NCBI GenBank assembly: GCA_002375205.1
Contig: DFLL01000031.1
Span: forward strand, 1 to 15,594
Source: Caryophanales bacterium UBA3620
GTDB taxonomy: Bacteria > Bacillota_I > Bacilli_A > RF39 > UBA660
Direction of reading: 5' to 3'
DNA: 15,594 bases
The notes under the pieces were generated by a model. That model was not told the DNA's origin, ran no database searches, and saw only the letters and a program-made list of their open reading frames with translations. Below are positions 13,800-15,594 of this stretch, in pieces. The position numbers and the translations under genes were made by a program. Positions within the stretch are counted from its first letter, which is position 1. Each line of letters begins with the position of its first letter.

Positions 13800-14425
13800 T
13801 ATCTTAATTCCTCTACTTTCTTATCTCTTAAGTATGCAACGTGTTCAGGACTCTTTTGACCTTTTAATGCTCTTAAAGTAGCTCTAGCGGCATTAATCTT
13901 AGTACTTGATCCTAATGATTTAGATAGTACATCTTTAACACCTGCTAACTCTAATACATCTCTAACAGGTCCTCCTGCTTTAACTCCAATACCTTCTTTA
14001 GCAGGTTTAAGCATAACTCTAACTGCTCCTTCTTTAACAGTGATATCGTGTGAAATAGTTCTATTATCAATTAAATCAATTTTAACAACATTCTTTGTAG
14101 CTGCCTGTGTAGCCTTTTTAACTGCATCTGGCATTTCTTTAGCTTTACCAGTTCCTAAACCAACTAGACCTTTCTTATTTCCTACTACGACAGTAGCAGC
14201 AAATCTAAATTGTCTACCACCTTTAACAACTTTAGTTACTCTTCTAATTTCAATTACTTTATCTTCTAAATCAGATTTAGGTTTTGAAACTTTTCTTTCA
14301 CCATTATTCTTTGGTTTTCTGTTCTTGTTATCGAACTTACGAGGTTTAGATTCTTTTTTTTCAGTTTTTTCATGTTTTTCAGTATTAACTGGCTTATTTT
14401 CAACATTTTTCATTTCTTCGTTCAT
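13799..14425 (-). CDS. rpsE: 30S ribosomal protein S5 with long charged N-terminal extension
   Basis: 208 aa against about 165 in most bacteria. The conserved part starts near residue 52 ([24 protein letters not shown]) with the double-stranded-RNA-binding-like domain, followed by the C-terminal S5 domain ending [24 protein letters not shown]5 sits near the mRNA entry site and affects accuracy. The first ~50 residues are almost all Lys, Glu, Asn and Pro and look disordered; similar tails occur on S5 in Mollicutes. The ATG at 14425 has a good AGGAGG-like site; no second site marks the usual start, so the extension is probably translated. Confidence 0.97.
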   Translation of the reverse strand: MNEEMKNVENKPVNTEKHEKTEKKESKPRKFDNKNRKPKNNGERKVSKPKSDLEDKVIEIRRVTKVVKGGRQFRFAATVVVGNKKGLVGLGTGKAKEMPDAVKKATQAATKNVVKIDLIDNRTISHDITVKEGAVRVMLKPAKEGIGVKAGGPVRDVLELAGVKDVLSKSLGSSTKINAARATLRALKGQKSPEHVAYLRDKKVEELR

Positions 14426-14440
14426 GAAGTTATCCTCCTT

Positions 14441-14803
14441 CTAGAATTCTAATCCGCCTTCACGTGCAGCTTCTGCTAAAGCTTTAACACGTCCATGATA
14501 AAGGTATCCGCCTCTATCAAATACAACGGCAGTAATTTTTGCTTTTTTAGCTCTTTTAGCGATTTCTGCTCCTACTACTTTAGCAGCTTCGATATTACTT
14601 CCATTTTTAAGTTTTAAATTCTTATCTAAAGAAGTAGCACTAACTAAAGTAACACCTTTTACATCATCGATTATTTGAGCTTCAATATTAGCATTTGATC
14701 TAAACACGCATAGTCTTGGTCTTTCAGCAGTACCTGAAAGATTTTCTCTAATTCTCTCGTGTCTTACTTTTCTCATTTCATTTCTTGAAACTTTCTTAAT
14801 CAT
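14441..14803 (-). CDS. rplR: 50S ribosomal protein L18
   Basis: 120 aa, standard. L18 binds 5S rRNA with L5 and L25 in the central protuberance. [34 protein letters not shown] and [27 protein letters not shown] are diagnostic. AGGAGGAATTACT precedes the ATG at 14803. Lies between rplF (18 nt) and rpsE (15 nt). Confidence 0.99.
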   Translation of the reverse strand: MIKKVSRNEMRKVRHERIRENLSGTAERPRLCVFRSNANIEAQIIDDVKGVTLVSATSLDKNLKLKNGSNIEAAKVVGAEIAKRAKKAKITAVVFDRGGYLYHGRVKALAEAAREGGLEF

Positions 14804-14821
14804 AGTAATTCCTCCTATTTA

Positions 14822-15361
14822 TTATTTAGAAGCTTTCTTTCCTTCTTTACGACGAATATGTTCGTCTTTATACTTAATACCTTTACCTTTATATGGTTCT
14901 GGGCTTCTTACTTTTCTTACATTAGCAGCAAATTCGCCAACTAATTCTTTACTAATACCTTCAATATCTATTTCAGTATTACTTACACCCTTTACTGTAA
15001 GACCATTAGGTACTTCCATTACTACTGGGTGAGAGTATCCTGCTGATATAGTAAGTTTGTTACCACTAACATTAAACTTATAACCTACACCAACAATCTC
15101 TAAACTCTTCTTATAACCATTACTAACACCTTCAATCATATTTTTGATATTAGCATTAGTAGTTCCATGCATAGCATGAGTAAATTTATCATCTTTTAAA
15201 GGCTCTACTTTAACAGTATTTTCTTCAACTGTTACTTTGATATTCTTAACTGTCTCTAAAGTAAGTTCTCCTTTAGGCCCTTTAACAGTTACAATATTTC
15301 CTTCGACATTAACATTAACATTCTCAGGTATAGATAATACTCTTTTACCAATACGACTCAT
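14822..15361 (-). CDS. rplF: 50S ribosomal protein L6
   Basis: 179 aa, standard. L6 lies near the sarcin-ricin loop and GTPase centre. It has two duplicated domains; MSRIGKR...IPENVNV...VKGPKGEL at the start and VRKVRSPEPYKGKGIKYKDEHIRRKEGKK at the end are typical. The ATG at 15361 has only a weak ribosome site (GG in the last rpsH codons) and lies 6 nt after the rpsH stop, so translation is probably coupled to rpsH. Confidence 0.99.
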   Translation of the reverse strand: MSRIGKRVLSIPENVNVNVEGNIVTVKGPKGELTLETVKNIKVTVEENTVKVEPLKDDKFTHAMHGTTNANIKNMIEGVSNGYKKSLEIVGVGYKFNVSGNKLTISAGYSHPVVMEVPNGLTVKGVSNTEIDIEGISKELVGEFAANVRKVRSPEPYKGKGIKYKDEHIRRKEGKKASK

Positions 15362-15367
15362 TATCTA

Positions 15368-15594
15368 TTACCATACATAAGCAATTACTTCTCCACCTAA
15401 TGAATTATTTCTAGCTTCTTTATCAGTCATAATTCCTTTAGATGTAGATATAATAGCAATTCCTAAACCATTTAATACTGTAGGTAATTCTTCAGCTTTA
15501 GAATATACTCTAAGTCCTGGTTTTGAAATTCTCTTAAGTCCAGTAATTACTCTTTCTTTATTTTTATATTTAAGTGTTAATGTCATAGTCTTTT
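15368..15594 (-). CDS. rpsH: 30S ribosomal protein S8, C-terminal part (cut by window edge)
   Basis: The window holds only the C-terminal ~75 residues of about 130. [47 protein letters not shown] and the terminal GGEVIAYVW are conserved in S8. The frame stays open to the last base of the window, so the Met at 15586 is internal and not the start. S8 binds the central domain of 16S rRNA and is the autogenous repressor of the spc operon in E. coli; whether that holds here cannot be seen. rplF follows after 6 nt. Confidence 0.97.
   Translation of the reverse strand, partial: KTMTLTLKYKNKERVITGLKRISKPGLRVYSKAEELPTVLNGLGIAIISTSKGIMTDKEARNNSLGGEVIAYVW

Noticed and set aside
13597..13881. Plus-strand ORF of 94 codons opposite rplO and rpsE
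   Set aside because: Shadow across two real genes, Pro/Leu-rich from Gly/Arg codons on the other strand.
14040..14444. Plus-strand ORF of 134 codons opposite rpsE
   Set aside because: Antisense shadow of rpsE; hydrophobic, low-complexity translation produced by the Lys/Glu-rich tail read backwards.

Overview
The window looks like a chromosomal segment from an AT-rich, Gram-positive-type bacterium, probably a Mollicutes-related or uncultured Bacilli lineage. This rests on a spc/alpha ribosomal operon of Firmicutes layout (adk-map-infA between secY and rpmJ, zinc-lid adenylate kinase), A/T-rich codon use, strong AGGAGG ribosome sites, no rpmD (L30), and TAA or TAG as the only stop codons. The lineage call is inference; no rRNA or tRNA is present.

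Right half (8232-15594, all minus strand): the end of the spc operon and the alpha operon. In transcription order: rpsH (cut by the window edge), rplF, rplR, rpsE, rplO, secY, adk, map, infA, rpmJ, rpsM, rpsK, rpoA, rplQ. They encode ribosomal proteins, the SecY channel, adenylate kinase, methionine aminopeptidase, IF-1 and RNA polymerase alpha. Several junctions are TAATG overlaps or 8-nt overlaps. An intrinsic terminator follows rplQ.

Middle (about 4600-8200): an accessory zone. A WG-repeat protein gene follows the rplQ terminator. Next come a promoter, a GC-rich structured RNA candidate (about 105 nt) and its terminator. After these lies a displaced, decayed copy of the rpoA-rplQ junction with an internal 183-bp deletion at a 9-bp microhomology. 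That copy ends in its own terminator and is bracketed by 14-bp inverted repeats. Then come a helicase-associated (HA) repeat protein with near-identical 213-bp internal repeats and a 66-aa unknown ORF.

Left part (1-4600): a heat-shock operon (htpG-hsp20) whose promoter carries a CIRCE-like operator with altered half-sites, diverging from an unknown 192-aa gene with a near-consensus promoter. At the far left is a DUF4143-type ATPase with its own promoter and two upstream direct repeats.

Most interesting: the unidentified structured RNA and the chimeric rpoA/rplQ remnant beside it, which together suggest an insertion at the 3' end of rplQ; the CIRCE variant; and an adenylate kinase with a changed P-loop and a glycine at the usual AMP-binding arginine position.
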